From: Rhodonellum psychrophilum GCM71 = DSM 17998 | Lineage (GTDB): Bacteria; Bacteroidota; Bacteroidia; Cytophagales; Cyclobacteriaceae | Reading direction: 5' to 3' | NCBI RefSeq assembly: GCF_000381545.1 | Contig: NZ_KB906676.1 | Location: 124,001-188,000, forward strand | Length of the DNA stretch: 64,000 nucleotides | Part shown: positions 1-9,481 of the stretch, in pieces | Layout: each line of letters opens with the position of its first letter | How positions within the stretch are numbered: position 1 is the first letter of the stretch | Position numbers and translations under genes: made by a program | Notes under the pieces: model-generated | The model's input: only the letters and a program-made list of their open reading frames with translations | What the model was told of the DNA's origin: nothing | Databases searched by the model: none

Positions 1-497
1 CTCCAGTGGCCATCGCCAGGAAAGCAATCGAGTTTCTGGCGGATCGTCCCGGTGTCAAAGTCTTGGACCTTGGTTCGGGTACAGGCAAGTTTTGTTTGGT
101 CGCGGCAAGTCATTCACAGGCAAAGGTCACAGGTGTGGAGCAAAGGGAAAACCTGGTTCGCTTGTCCAGAAAAATGGCCGAAAATTACAAGATTGAAAAC
201 GTGGATTTTGTCCATGGGGATATCAAAACGATTGATTTTAAGGAGTATGAGGCCTTCTATTTTTTCAATTCATTTGAGGAGAACATCAACCTGACCGACA
301 AGCTTGACGCAGAGAACACCTTTGATGTCCTCCTTTACCAAGAATATTGTCAATTTCTGCACGATCAATTTGACCTGGTCCCAAAAGGCACCAAGATCGT
401 GACCTATTGCGGCCAAGACATAGAAATCCCCGAAACTTACACCCTTGTCAAATCCCAGAACAAAGGAAAATTGAAGTTTTGGCAGAAGCGGGGGTGA
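1..497 (+). CDS. Class I SAM-dependent methyltransferase, 5' partial
   Basis: This is the C-terminal part of a Rossmann-fold methyltransferase; the reading frame is already open at the window edge, so the true start lies upstream. The SAM-binding motif I, VLDLGSGTG, sits about 19 residues into the visible part. It is followed by the acidic loop GVEQRE and a post-II motif around VDFVHGDI. The remaining C-terminal half (EAFYFFNSFEEN and onward) has no catalytic signature that reveals the substrate. The target could be a protein, RNA or small molecule. About 200 bases without a gene separate it from the next operon, so it is probably unrelated to the sugar locus. Confidence 0.8.
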   Translation, partial: PVAIARKAIEFLADRPGVKVLDLGSGTGKFCLVAASHSQAKVTGVEQRENLVRLSRKMAENYKIENVDFVHGDIKTIDFKEYEAFYFFNSFEENINLTDKLDAENTFDVLLYQEYCQFLHDQFDLVPKGTKIVTYCGQDIEIPETYTLVKSQNKGKLKFWQKRG

Positions 498-696
498 ATT
501 TGAAGTTCACTGCAGTGTTTGGAAAGTGCTTTTGAAGTTTTAAAATACAATCAGGAGGAGAAATGGATTAGATTTTTCTGTTTTATTTTTTTGAATAATT
601 TTAAGATTTACAGAATCGCTTGGTGTTAATTTGAAAAAATGTAATTACTTTCTTGAAAATTTACTTTAAGTTAGCGGGAAACCCAAAAAAAATCTC

Positions 697-1305
697 GTGG
701 AAGAATTGAAGCAAACTCATTTAAACGATGAGATAAGTTTAAATTGGGGGCGTTTGATCCAAGGGGACAGGTGTGCACTTGAAGCAATTTACCGGAAACA
801 TGCAGGTGAATTACTTCAATTTGGCTGTTCTTTGATCAATGATCCAGAATTTGTGAAAGATTGCCTCCAGGATGTCTTTGTAGACCTGTGGAAATACCAT
901 TCCACTCTTCAATCTACAGATAATATCAAACTATATTTATTTAAATGCCTTTCCAACAGGATTTATAAGGGAAACAAAGAGGAGTCCAAAAGGAGAGTTA
1001 TCTCGAAGGATCATGCAATGCAACAAGATCATTTTTTGGATAGTGTAGAAACGCATCTGATAAATATAAACACAGAGGAAAGTGTCAAAATTAAACTTTC
1101 CATTGCTTTGGAAGAATTGCCAATGCGGCAAAAGGAGGTACTCAACTGTTTGTTTTTTGAACAATTCACTTACGAGGAGACTTCTCGATTGATGAATATC
1201 AATCTTAGATCTGTGTATACTTTGGCTTGGAAGGCAATAACGAGTCTTAAAAGAGAAATAGGTCAACCAATTATTATTTTGATATTATCTAGTATATATA
1301 ATTAA
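697..1305 (+). CDS. ECF RNA polymerase sigma-70 factor (FecI-like)
   Basis: A 202-residue extracytoplasmic-function sigma factor. Region 2 spans roughly residues 25-90 and includes the core-binding stretch DCLQDVFVDLWKY. Region 4, a helix-turn-helix, lies at about 135-185 (LPMRQKEVLNCLFFEQFTYEE onward). The start is a GTG; no better ATG lies upstream in frame. The next gene is a FecR anti-sigma factor and then an STN-containing SusC, which is the standard Bacteroidetes trans-envelope signalling order. The inferred job is to switch on the downstream susCD genes when the SusC receptor is occupied by substrate. Confidence 0.9.
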   Translation: MEELKQTHLNDEISLNWGRLIQGDRCALEAIYRKHAGELLQFGCSLINDPEFVKDCLQDVFVDLWKYHSTLQSTDNIKLYLFKCLSNRIYKGNKEESKRRVISKDHAMQQDHFLDSVETHLININTEESVKIKLSIALEELPMRQKEVLNCLFFEQFTYEETSRLMNINLRSVYTLAWKAITSLKREIGQPIIILILSSIYN

Positions 1306-1396
1306 TATTTTGACTTCATTTTATTTTTCAAATATTTTTCTAATTTGAGGGATAACTTTTCATTGATTGTGACTTATCACATTGAATGCAAAAGTT

Positions 1397-2485
1397 ATGA
1401 ATAAATCAGAATATACATTAGAGGACTTTGTCCTCGATCCTGAATTTAAAAAATGGGTATTGAACAATGATCCTGAGGCTAAGGCGTATTGGGTCGAGTT
1501 CATGGGCCTGAATAAGGATAAAATAGATGATATTCAGCATGCACGAAAAATCCTGATCAATCTTTCGCGCAAAAAGTATGCAATGAATCAGGATGAATTG
1601 GATCTTCAATGGAAAAAAATCGATGAAAGGATTGGTCAAATAAATCACCCTAGTCATTCTGGAAAAGTCGTGTCCTTGGACAGTTGGTCTGCAATCCAGC
1701 GCCATAAGGACGAGTCTAATAAAAAAAGGAAAAAACATTTTTGGAGAGGAATAGCCGCTAGTTTTTTGTTGGTACTTGCTAGTACAGCCTTTTTCTGGTT
1801 TCAGATCAAAAATCAAGATTTTTCAGAAGTAGAACCGAAAGAGGTATTTGTGTTGCATGAAGCTCCAGCAGGGGTCAAGACCACCATTGCCCTACCAGAT
1901 GGGTCAAAGGTTTTCTTGAATTCCGGAAGCAGTCTTCGCTATGTAAAAAATCTTGAAGGTGATGTTAGACTGCTCACTTTGCGTGGCGAGGCTTTTTTTG
2001 ATGTTGCAAAGGATACTTTGCGGCCATTTGTTGTGAAAACCAATCAATTGAGTACGACCGCCCTAGGGACTTCATTCAACATTAAAGCCTATTCGGATCA
2101 TGTGATTTCCATCTCATTGCTGACCGGAAGTGTGTTCGTAAACAATGACAGTAACAGTGACTTCCAGGTGAGACTTGCCCCAGGAGAAGGTGTGTTTGCA
2201 AACACAGAAACCAATGATTGGAGGAAGGAACAATTTGATCCGGAAGAGATCATTGCGTGGATGAACAAAACGCTGATCTTCAACGACACCCCGATGAGTG
2301 AGGCGATTTTGAAACTCGAAAACTGGTTTGGTGTAAAGATCGAAATACAAAACCCGATTCCGAAAAGTTTGACGGTGTCAGGAAAATTCAAGGATGAAAA
2401 CCTGAAAAATATTCTGGAGGGACTTAGTTATGGATCTAGATTCAGCTATTCCATTGAAGGAAAAGAAATCAAAATTCAATTTTAA
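1397..2485 (+). CDS. FecR family anti-sigma factor
   Basis: A single-pass inner-membrane anti-sigma factor of 362 residues counted from the ATG at 1397. A TTG five codons earlier is also in frame, but the ATG is preferred. The N-terminal cytoplasmic part, about 110 residues, would hold the sigma factor. One membrane helix follows (GIAASFLLVLASTAFFWF). The periplasmic FecR domain runs from about residue 150 to 250, with LPDGSKVFLNSGSSLRY and LRGEAFFDVAKD. A C-terminal DUF4974 region of about 70 residues (FNDTPMSEAILKLENWFG onward) would contact the STN domain of the neighbouring SusC. It is placed between its sigma factor and its receptor. Confidence 0.92.
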   Translation: MNKSEYTLEDFVLDPEFKKWVLNNDPEAKAYWVEFMGLNKDKIDDIQHARKILINLSRKKYAMNQDELDLQWKKIDERIGQINHPSHSGKVVSLDSWSAIQRHKDESNKKRKKHFWRGIAASFLLVLASTAFFWFQIKNQDFSEVEPKEVFVLHEAPAGVKTTIALPDGSKVFLNSGSSLRYVKNLEGDVRLLTLRGEAFFDVAKDTLRPFVVKTNQLSTTALGTSFNIKAYSDHVISISLLTGSVFVNNDSNSDFQVRLAPGEGVFANTETNDWRKEQFDPEEIIAWMNKTLIFNDTPMSEAILKLENWFGVKIEIQNPIPKSLTVSGKFKDENLKNILEGLSYGSRFSYSIEGKEIKIQF

Positions 2486-2530
2486 CCCAAATCTAAATAG
2501 CCAATGAAACAAAACCTTGTGAAAGAATGA

Positions 2531-2558
2531 AGCTGGAGGTGCGCCAACACCTCCAGCT
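2531..2558. other. Strong hairpin between fecR and susC
   Basis: A perfect 11-bp inverted repeat, AGCTGGAGGTG and its complement, with a 6-base loop lies between the anti-sigma gene and susC. There is no T-run after it, so it is not a classical intrinsic terminator. It may stabilise or attenuate the transcript between the regulatory and transport genes. Confidence 0.5.
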
Positions 2559-2644
2559 GGATTCCGTCTGAAAGTCATGTTCAAATTTTCTTTCAGAACC
2601 TATTGCAAAAACCATCCTAAATAGTTTAAACAACTCGTAAAGTT

Positions 2645-5600
2645 ATGAAAAAAATCATACTGTTATACGTACTGGCCATGTCCAAAAGATTACTTTATAT
2701 TTTCTTAATTCAATGCATATCTATGAGCTTTCTGCTTGCTTCCAACAGCAATGCCCAAGTGAAAAAAATAGATGAGGTTCAACTCCGTTTGCACCTTAAC
2801 AATAGTATTGTTACCAAAGCTTTTTCAGAAATTGAATCTGCGACCGGTTTCAACTTTGTTTACACAAACAAGGAAACAAAAAATCTTCCATTGGTTAATA
2901 TCAATGCCAATGAGTCATTATATGATATTTTGGTGGATTTTTCGAAGCAAACAGGATTGCACTTCAAACAGATCAATGGAAATATCCATGTTAGAAAAGG
3001 GGGAGAAATTGTATCACAAGATGCAGTAAGCATTGAAGTAAATCCCACAGAGACCGTCTCCGGAGTGATAGTAGACGAAACAAATATGGGCTTGCCAGGA
3101 GTTTCCATTATAGAAAAAGGAACTACCAACGGCACCATTAGCGACCTTGACGGAAAATTCTCGCTTGTGGTCGCATCAGAGAATGCAGTCCTTGTTTTTT
3201 CATTCATCGGGATGCAAACTATTGAGCTTGCCGTAGCGGAAAGAAGAGTATTTAACTTGTCGATGAAAGCAGACACCAAGTCATTGGATGAAGTAGTCGT
3301 TATTGGTTATGGTACCCAAAAGAGGAGAGAAATTACTTCTTCTGTCGCTAAAGTTGATGAAGAAAGCTTTAATCAAGGAGGCGTAAGAAGTCCCCTTGAC
3401 CTTATTCAAGGGAAAGTGGCAGGTCTTAGCATCACTAGAACGGAAGGCAATAATCCTAACTCTGGGGCATCCATCCAAATGCGTGGAGTGACCTCGCTCA
3501 CAGGAAACCTTAATCCCTTGATTGTAATCGATGGAATTCCAGGTGGGAATCTGGATCTTCTTCAGCAGGATGATATTGCATCTTTTGAAGTATTGAAAGA
3601 TGGTTCTGCCGCGGCTATCTATGGTACACGTGGAAATAACGGTGTAATCTTGATCACCACAAAAAAAGGAAAAGCAGGTGAAGCCAGGTTTGATTACTCT
3701 ACCTATTTTCAGAGAGATGTCGTGGATAGGAAGCCCGACTTTCTTACTGCAGCCGAATACAGGAATTTGATCACACAAGGATTGATCAGTGAAGGAAATG
3801 ATCTGGGGGCTTCCACCGATCTCTATGATGAGTTGTTGAACAAGGAAAATTTAAGCCAATACCACAATTTCGCAGCATCAGGTGGTACTGCCAACTCGAA
3901 TTATAGGGCCTCTTTTTACTTCAATGATGCTGAAGGTATCGCCAAAGAAAATTCGCGAAAGCAATATGGTGCAAGGATTAATTTCAACCAAACCGGACTG
4001 AATGGCAGACTGCAGATGCAATCCAATCTAGCCACAAACTTTAACAAAGCAAACCTTCTTGGAGGCGGTGGAGGTGATTATGAACAAGGTATCCAGAGAA
4101 ACCCAACAGCACCTATCAGAAATGCCGATGGGTCTTTTGTGGAAACTGAAGCATTTAACAACTACAATCCGCTTTCTAGATTGCAGAACCGGTTAAATGA
4201 AAGAAATCAGCAGACTTTCTCAGGTGATGTAAAACTGTCCTTTGAGATTTTTGAAGGATTGACCGTCAGTGCCTTCGGCGCACATGTAAGAAATGTAATC
4301 AATGATCGTCAATACCGTTCTTTAACCGATTTTGATCAAAGACCCAATTCCCAATATCAAGGGACGGGATTTGCCAGAAAATACAATGAAGTAACATGGA
4401 CGGACGTATTGGAATCTACGGTTAATTATAAAAAAATAATCGGAGACCATTCTTTTGATTTTATTGGTGGCTATAGTTACCAATATTCTACTTATGAAAA
4501 TTTCGCGGTAAACAATAGCGGATTCACTACGGATTCTTTCTTGGATTGGAATATAGGCGCAGGAAGTGCGATCAACAATACGAGGTTGCCAAGGCCGGGA
4601 ATGGGAAGTTTCAAGGAGGACAATACCTTGATAGCTGTTTTTGGCAGGGTGAGTTATGCCTTTAGTGATAAATATTTCGGTCAAGTGATCGTCAGGAGAG
4701 AAGGCTCATCAAAGTTTGGGGCGAACAATAAATGGGGTAATTTCCCTGCAGCATCGGTTGGTTGGGATATTTCCAAAGAAGGATTCATGACCGATATAAG
4801 TCAAATCGACAATCTTAAACTGAGAATAGGGTACGGTGTGACGGGAAATCAGGGGATTCCTAATTACCAATCTTTGGTGACCTTGAATACAGGAGGCGTT
4901 TACCCACAGGAAGGCGTCTTCTATCAAACTTATGGACCATCCAGAAATCCAAACCCCAACATAAAGTGGGAGAAAAAACAAGAATGGAATGTTGGTCTTG
5001 ACTTTGGATTGTTGAATAACAGGATTTCGGGATCATTGGATGTTTACAATCGGGAAACAGTTGATTTGTTGAATAACTATTCTGCCCAGCAGCCTCCTTT
5101 TGTTAGAAGTTCAATTTATACCAATGTGGGAAGTATCCGAAACCATGGTGTAGAATTGTATTTGAATGCAATCATCGTTGACAAAAACGATTTTAAATAT
5201 TCCGTTGACTTTGCGGGTAATTCTCAGTTCAATACCATCTCCTCACTATCAAATGAGTTTTATAGTTCAGATTTTCTGGAATTCGGATTTTTGCCTTCCC
5301 CAGGAAACCTAGGGCCAGCAATCAGGTTGGACGAAGGAGGAAAAGTGGGGAATTTTTATGGAAAGAGATTTGCTGGATTTAATGATGATGGAAAATGGCT
5401 ATTTTTCAAAGCCGATGGTTCTACTGTTACTGCAAGTGGAATTTCCCCTGAGGATTTGACAATTTTGGGAAATGGTGTACCAAAATACATGGCCAGTTTT
5501 TCAAATACCATTCAATACAAAAACATGGATCTCACGGTGTTTTTCAGGGGTAAGTTTGGATTTGATATCCTGAATACCCAAGAAATGTACTTTGGAAACA

Positions 5601-5926
5601 AAGCTTGGTTACCCAATAATCTCCTGAAGAGTGCGATAACCAAAAATGCTGAACTCAATGACAATCCTCAATTTTCAGATTACTACCTTGAAAAAGGTGA
5701 TTTTGTCAAATTGGACAATGTGACCTTCGGTTATACTTTCAATTTGGTGGGCAAAGCGGTTAAAAATCTACGGGTTTATGCATCAGGCAGAAACCTGCTG
5801 ACTTTCACTGGTTATTCAGGTCTGGATCCTGAGTTGCAGGATACCGGATTTACGACCGGTATTGATGGGCGTGGATTTTATCCGCGGACCAATTTTTACA
5901 CCCTAGGTTTAAATGTAACTTTCTAA
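2645..5926 (+). CDS. SusC/RagA family TonB-linked outer-membrane protein with STN domain
   Basis: An outer-membrane TonB-dependent importer of 1093 residues. After a signal sequence ending near SNSNAQ come four regions. These are an STN signalling domain (about 45-115, with AFSEIESATGFNFVYT), a carboxypeptidase-regulatory-like domain (about 133-210, GVSIIEKGTTNGTISDLDG), and the plug (about 215-335, starting at VVVIGYGTQKRREITSSVAK and containing LKDGSAAAIYGTRGNNGVI). The last region is a 22-strand type barrel ending in a C-terminal Phe. The STN domain is used when the transporter also signals to a FecR protein, which fits the two upstream genes. It pairs with the SusD lipoprotein that follows after 11 bases. 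The substrate cannot be read from sequence; the neighbourhood points to a glycoside or other sugar derivative. Confidence 0.95.
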   Translation: MKKIILLYVLAMSKRLLYIFLIQCISMSFLLASNSNAQVKKIDEVQLRLHLNNSIVTKAFSEIESATGFNFVYTNKETKNLPLVNINANESLYDILVDFSKQTGLHFKQINGNIHVRKGGEIVSQDAVSIEVNPTETVSGVIVDETNMGLPGVSIIEKGTTNGTISDLDGKFSLVVASENAVLVFSFIGMQTIELAVAERRVFNLSMKADTKSLDEVVVIGYGTQKRREITSSVAKVDEESFNQGGVRSPLDLIQGKVAGLSITRTEGNNPNSGASIQMRGVTSLTGNLNPLIVIDGIPGGNLDLLQQDDIASFEVLKDGSAAAIYGTRGNNGVILITTKKGKAGEARFDYSTYFQRDVVDRKPDFLTAAEYRNLITQGLISEGNDLGASTDLYDELLNKENLSQYHNFAASGGTANSNYRASFYFNDAEGIAKENSRKQYGARINFNQTGLNGRLQMQSNLATNFNKANLLGGGGGDYEQGIQRNPTAPIRNADGSFVETEAFNNYNPLSRLQNRLNERNQQTFSGDVKLSFEIFEGLTVSAFGAHVRNVINDRQYRSLTDFDQRPNSQYQGTGFARKYNEVTWTDVLESTVNYKKIIGDHSFDFIGGYSYQYSTYENFAVNNSGFTTDSFLDWNIGAGSAINNTRLPRPGMGSFKEDNTLIAVFGRVSYAFSDKYFGQVIVRREGSSKFGANNKWGNFPAASVGWDISKEGFMTDISQIDNLKLRIGYGVTGNQGIPNYQSLVTLNTGGVYPQEGVFYQTYGPSRNPNPNIKWEKKQEWNVGLDFGLLNNRISGSLDVYNRETVDLLNNYSAQQPPFVRSSIYTNVGSIRNHGVELYLNAIIVDKNDFKYSVDFAGNSQFNTISSLSNEFYSSDFLEFGFLPSPGNLGPAIRLDEGGKVGNFYGKRFAGFNDDGKWLFFKADGSTVTASGISPEDLTILGNGVPKYMASFSNTIQYKNMDLTVFFRGKFGFDILNTQEMYFGNKAWLPNNLLKSAITKNAELNDNPQFSDYYLEKGDFVKLDNVTFGYTFNLVGKAVKNLRVYASGRNLLTFTGYSGLDPELQDTGFTTGIDGRGFYPRTNFYTLGLNVTF

Positions 5927-5937
5927 AGACATTGAAA

Positions 5938-7557
5938 ATGAAAAATTTTATAAAGAACTATAGCGTAGTTTTGGCATTCCTTTTCCTCGGATTTGTGGGA
6001 TGTATGGACCTTTCGGAGACCTTTTACAGTGAATTGTCCAAGGATAATTTTTACAATAACAAAGTCGAGGTGATGCAAGGTGTTTTGAGACCTTTCACCC
6101 ACATGCAAGCCTGGCTTGCACCAACAGGTCAAAATGGTTTTTACTACCACAGCGAAATGGCAGCAGATCAGGTTGCGTGGCCACAAAAAGGAAGACATGG
6201 TTTTGATGGAGGAGACCATATTCGGTTGCATAACCATACTTGGAGTCCTGATGAGCCTCGAATGAGAAATGCATGGTCTCTCATTTGGGAAGGTCTTGGC
6301 TACGTAAATTCAATTTTGATTGATTTAGAGGATCTGGATATTGCTCGGGCAGGGTTGAGCGAACAGGAAAGGCAAGCGCTCATTTCGGAAGTGAAAGTAA
6401 TGCGGGCCTATCATTATATAAGGATTATGGATCTTTGGGGAAATGTTCCCATTATCACACAAGTTGGGGAGCCATTGAGTCCTCCAACTGCGCCAAGATC
6501 AGAGGTGTTTAATTTTGTTCGACAAGAATTGGAACAAAATGTTGAATTGCTAGAGCCTTTGTCCCAAGCTTTAGTCGGTAGGGTTTCTAAAGCTGCCGGT
6601 TATACCATGCTTTCCGAATTGTACCTCAATGCAGAAAAATGGAGTGGTACAGCCATGTGGGATGAATCAATCGAGTATGCCAATAAGGTCATAATCGGTG
6701 AAGGGGGATCTTTAAATGGCCCTATGAGACTGGATGTTGATATTCTTGGACCCTTCAAGGCGGATAACCATTTGTCTCCGGAAAACATTTTCCAGTTTGC
6801 CTTTAGCAGAGTAGGAGGATTTACTTTTAACTGGTCTGGATTTTATTTTGGATATGGCAACATGTCCCAGGCGTTAAATGTGAACTACAGTGGAAACAAT
6901 GCTTTTGTGGTTATTCCAACTGCTTTTGATGCCTACCAGGAAAACGACAAGAGAAAGCAGGAATGGTTTCTTTTTGGCCCCCAATTCAAATTTGGAACAG
7001 ATGAGCCTATTCTTGGTACGGAAGAGTTTCAAAACCAACCCTTGGTATATGTGAATAATATTCGCAGAAACTCTGAAGGTGCAACGGGCGAAGGATCCAT
7101 GACTGAGGGAGAAGAAAACAGCGGTGCAAGGCTTCATAAATTCCGTTCCGGTACATTAGATGATGATCAATATTGGGAAAATGATTATATCATCTACAGA
7201 TTGACAGAATTGTACTTCAATAAGGCGGAAGCAATAATGAGAAAAAATGGAGGCGTTGCAAACCAAGAAGCGGTTGATTTAATCAATGCCTCTAGAAAAA
7301 GATCTTTTTCAGATGGAGATTGGCTTTCGGCAGCCTATACCACCACCACCCTTACCATGGATGAATTGCTTGCCGAAAGGGGGAGAGAATTTATATTTGA
7401 AGGAAAGAGAAGGACCGATCTGATCAGGTTTGGCAAATTCACCACGACAAATTGGTGGGATCACCAAGCATCAAATAATCCTGAATTGGAGCTTTTCCCA
7501 ATTCCAAGAATCCAAACAAATTCCAATCCTAACCTAATTCAAAATCCGGGTTATTGA
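5938..7557 (+). CDS. RagB/SusD family nutrient-binding outer-membrane lipoprotein
   Basis: This is the surface lid of the SusCD transporter. The ATG at 5938 gives a compact lipoprotein signal with lipobox LGFVGC (Cys22); a TTG two codons earlier is less likely. The protein is 539 residues, a normal SusD length. TPR-like helical regions include VMRAYHYIRIMDLWGNVP. The family C-terminal signature LLAERGREFIFEGKRRTDLI leads to the typical ending PIPRIQTNSNPNLIQNPGY. It follows susC directly and the pair is closed by a hairpin terminator 26 bases downstream. Confidence 0.95.
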   Translation: MKNFIKNYSVVLAFLFLGFVGCMDLSETFYSELSKDNFYNNKVEVMQGVLRPFTHMQAWLAPTGQNGFYYHSEMAADQVAWPQKGRHGFDGGDHIRLHNHTWSPDEPRMRNAWSLIWEGLGYVNSILIDLEDLDIARAGLSEQERQALISEVKVMRAYHYIRIMDLWGNVPIITQVGEPLSPPTAPRSEVFNFVRQELEQNVELLEPLSQALVGRVSKAAGYTMLSELYLNAEKWSGTAMWDESIEYANKVIIGEGGSLNGPMRLDVDILGPFKADNHLSPENIFQFAFSRVGGFTFNWSGFYFGYGNMSQALNVNYSGNNAFVVIPTAFDAYQENDKRKQEWFLFGPQFKFGTDEPILGTEEFQNQPLVYVNNIRRNSEGATGEGSMTEGEENSGARLHKFRSGTLDDDQYWENDYIIYRLTELYFNKAEAIMRKNGGVANQEAVDLINASRKRSFSDGDWLSAAYTTTTLTMDELLAERGREFIFEGKRRTDLIRFGKFTTTNWWDHQASNNPELELFPIPRIQTNSNPNLIQNPGY

Positions 7558-7582
7558 TTTACTGCACTGGATAAGATGGAAA

Positions 7583-7617
7583 TGCTGAGGATGAATTTTT
7601 CCTCAGCACTTCTTTTT
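7583..7617 (+). terminator. Intrinsic terminator after susD
   Basis: The stem TGCTGAGGA pairs with TCCTCAGCA and is followed by TCTTTTTT. It separates the susCD unit from the DUF1080 gene, so the downstream genes either have their own promoter or depend on read-through. Confidence 0.75.
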
Positions 7618-7662
7618 TATGAATTTAATTTCAAAACATATTACCAAACTCTTAATAAAATC

Positions 7663-9465
7663 ATGTTGTTGAACCCCAGATTAATTTTGATAGGAATGGC
7701 ATTTGCCATTTCTGCCAATTCCAATAATGCTCTGGCACAATCCACTACCACACTTACTCTGGATTCCTTTGTCCAAACAAAAGGAAGCTGGTCTGAAGTG
7801 CGTGATGCATGGACTGATCCAATCCATAACCAACTCCTCTTTTCGGAGGGAAAAGGCAATGTATTGATCAATACGCCAACTAAAAAGAACCCTGGAAAAG
7901 ATATTGTGTCCCTTGAGAATTTTGGGGATATCGAACTTTCTCTAACCTACATGCTTGCCGCGGGCTCCAATTCAGGAATTTATATCCAAGGACAATATGA
8001 AATCCAATTGTTTGATAGCTGGAAAACCATCACACCTAAGGCCGGGGATAACGGCGGGATTTATCAGCGTTGGGATGATTTAAAACCTGAGGGACAAAAA
8101 GGATTTCAGGGCTATGCACCGAGACAAAATGTAAGCAAGGCTCCGGGAATCTGGCAAACATTGGAGGTGTCATTTCAAGCGCCTAGATTTTCTGAAAGTG
8201 GAGGAAAAACTCAGAATGCCAGGTTTAACTTCATAAAACTAAACGGTGTTGTGATCCATGAAGATGTTGAATTGTTTGGCCCCACTCGAGGGGCTTTGAA
8301 AGCGAATGAAGTGGCGGAAGGCCCCATCCGAATTCAGGGAGATCATGGTCCGATTGCCATCCAATCTTTGGAGATTCAGCAAATGAATTTTCCTGCACCA
8401 AAAATTTCTTCCATAAAGTATCAGGTTTATCCCGGTGCGTATACGCAATATCCAGCGATAGAGAATTTAGAAAATGGGCATTCAGGTGACTTGAACTCAT
8501 TTGAAGAATTCCAGACTGGAGTGTCTGGTGCCTCTTTGACCAAATTCGAAGGGAATATTAGGATTCTTGAGACTGGAAGCTACACGTTCGAAGTGGAAGT
8601 TCCAAGAGGATTAGGTGCTTTGCAGCTTGGAGGCGATTCGGGACAACCTGAATTCAAACAAGGTAAAATCAAGGTTGAAAAAACACTTTCCCCAGGTGAA
8701 ATACCCTACGTGCTTTGGGTTTCAAAGCCGCGTGATTGGACTGCCCAAGGATTTTTTTGGAGTGCCAGCGCAGAGGGCTTATGGCCGGTTAAGTTCAGTG
8801 AGCCTGTGATTTCCTTTGAAAACTCCACCGATCCAATATGGGTAAATGCAGATGAAACGCCAGTATTAAGAAGCTTTATTCAGCTTCCAAATCGAGAGAA
8901 AATATCTCATGCAGTTTCCGTTTCTGGAAAATCAGGAATTCATTTTTCTTATGATCTCAGTACAAATCAACTGATTCAGGTATGGAGGGGAGCGTTTTTG
9001 GATGCGACTCCTATGTGGAATAACCGTGGAAATGGGGTTTCCTTGCCATTGGGTGTTGTGACTACATTGAACATGGGTGAATCACTCTTGTTTTCGCAAG
9101 ACTTCACTCCGATCGATAAAGAATTGAAGAGCAGTGGGTATCGTGTTTTAGGAGATGGGGAGCTGATCTTTGACAGCAAATCGGAAACCGGCACCATGCT
9201 TTCGGACCATCTTAAGCTGATGGATAATGGTCAGGGGATCGTAAGAAACATGGATTTGAAAGGTTCTGGTCAAGCCCATTTGATAAAGGTTTCGGCAGGC
9301 AAGCAACTTAGGAAAATTTCTTCAAATCTTTATTTGATAGCAGATACCGGTGTTTATTTGCAGGTTTTGTCTGAAGGTGTTTCACCTCAAGCATCCAAAG
9401 TCGACTCAGAGGATGGTATTTTCTTGCCAATAACCTCAAAATTAAGTTATGCTATTTTGTTCTAA
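7663..9465 (+). CDS. Secreted DUF1080 (3-keto-disaccharide hydrolase family) protein with PA14-like region
   Basis: The start is set at the ATG at 7663 because it opens a clean signal peptide (LNPRLILIGMAFAISANSNN, cleavage near ALAQ). The in-frame codons upstream run through the terminator. The 600-residue protein has an N-terminal DUF1080 beta-sandwich (about 40-245, with SGIYIQGQYEIQLFDSW and GGIYQRW). A PA14-like carbohydrate-binding region lies at about 250-370 (YPGAYTQYP, GSYTFEVEV). A C-terminal part carries VWRGAFLDATPMWNNRG, which recalls secreted proteins of PVC bacteria. DUF1080 is the Pfam family now associated with hydrolysis of 3-keto-glycosides. Its location beside a SusCD system and cytochromes supports a role in sugar breakdown outside the cytoplasm. 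The exact substrate is unknown. Confidence 0.85.
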   Translation: MLLNPRLILIGMAFAISANSNNALAQSTTTLTLDSFVQTKGSWSEVRDAWTDPIHNQLLFSEGKGNVLINTPTKKNPGKDIVSLENFGDIELSLTYMLAAGSNSGIYIQGQYEIQLFDSWKTITPKAGDNGGIYQRWDDLKPEGQKGFQGYAPRQNVSKAPGIWQTLEVSFQAPRFSESGGKTQNARFNFIKLNGVVIHEDVELFGPTRGALKANEVAEGPIRIQGDHGPIAIQSLEIQQMNFPAPKISSIKYQVYPGAYTQYPAIENLENGHSGDLNSFEEFQTGVSGASLTKFEGNIRILETGSYTFEVEVPRGLGALQLGGDSGQPEFKQGKIKVEKTLSPGEIPYVLWVSKPRDWTAQGFFWSASAEGLWPVKFSEPVISFENSTDPIWVNADETPVLRSFIQLPNREKISHAVSVSGKSGIHFSYDLSTNQLIQVWRGAFLDATPMWNNRGNGVSLPLGVVTTLNMGESLLFSQDFTPIDKELKSSGYRVLGDGELIFDSKSETGTMLSDHLKLMDNGQGIVRNMDLKGSGQAHLIKVSAGKQLRKISSNLYLIADTGVYLQVLSEGVSPQASKVDSEDGIFLPITSKLSYAILF

Positions 9466-9481
9466 TTCAGCACTGAAAAAT

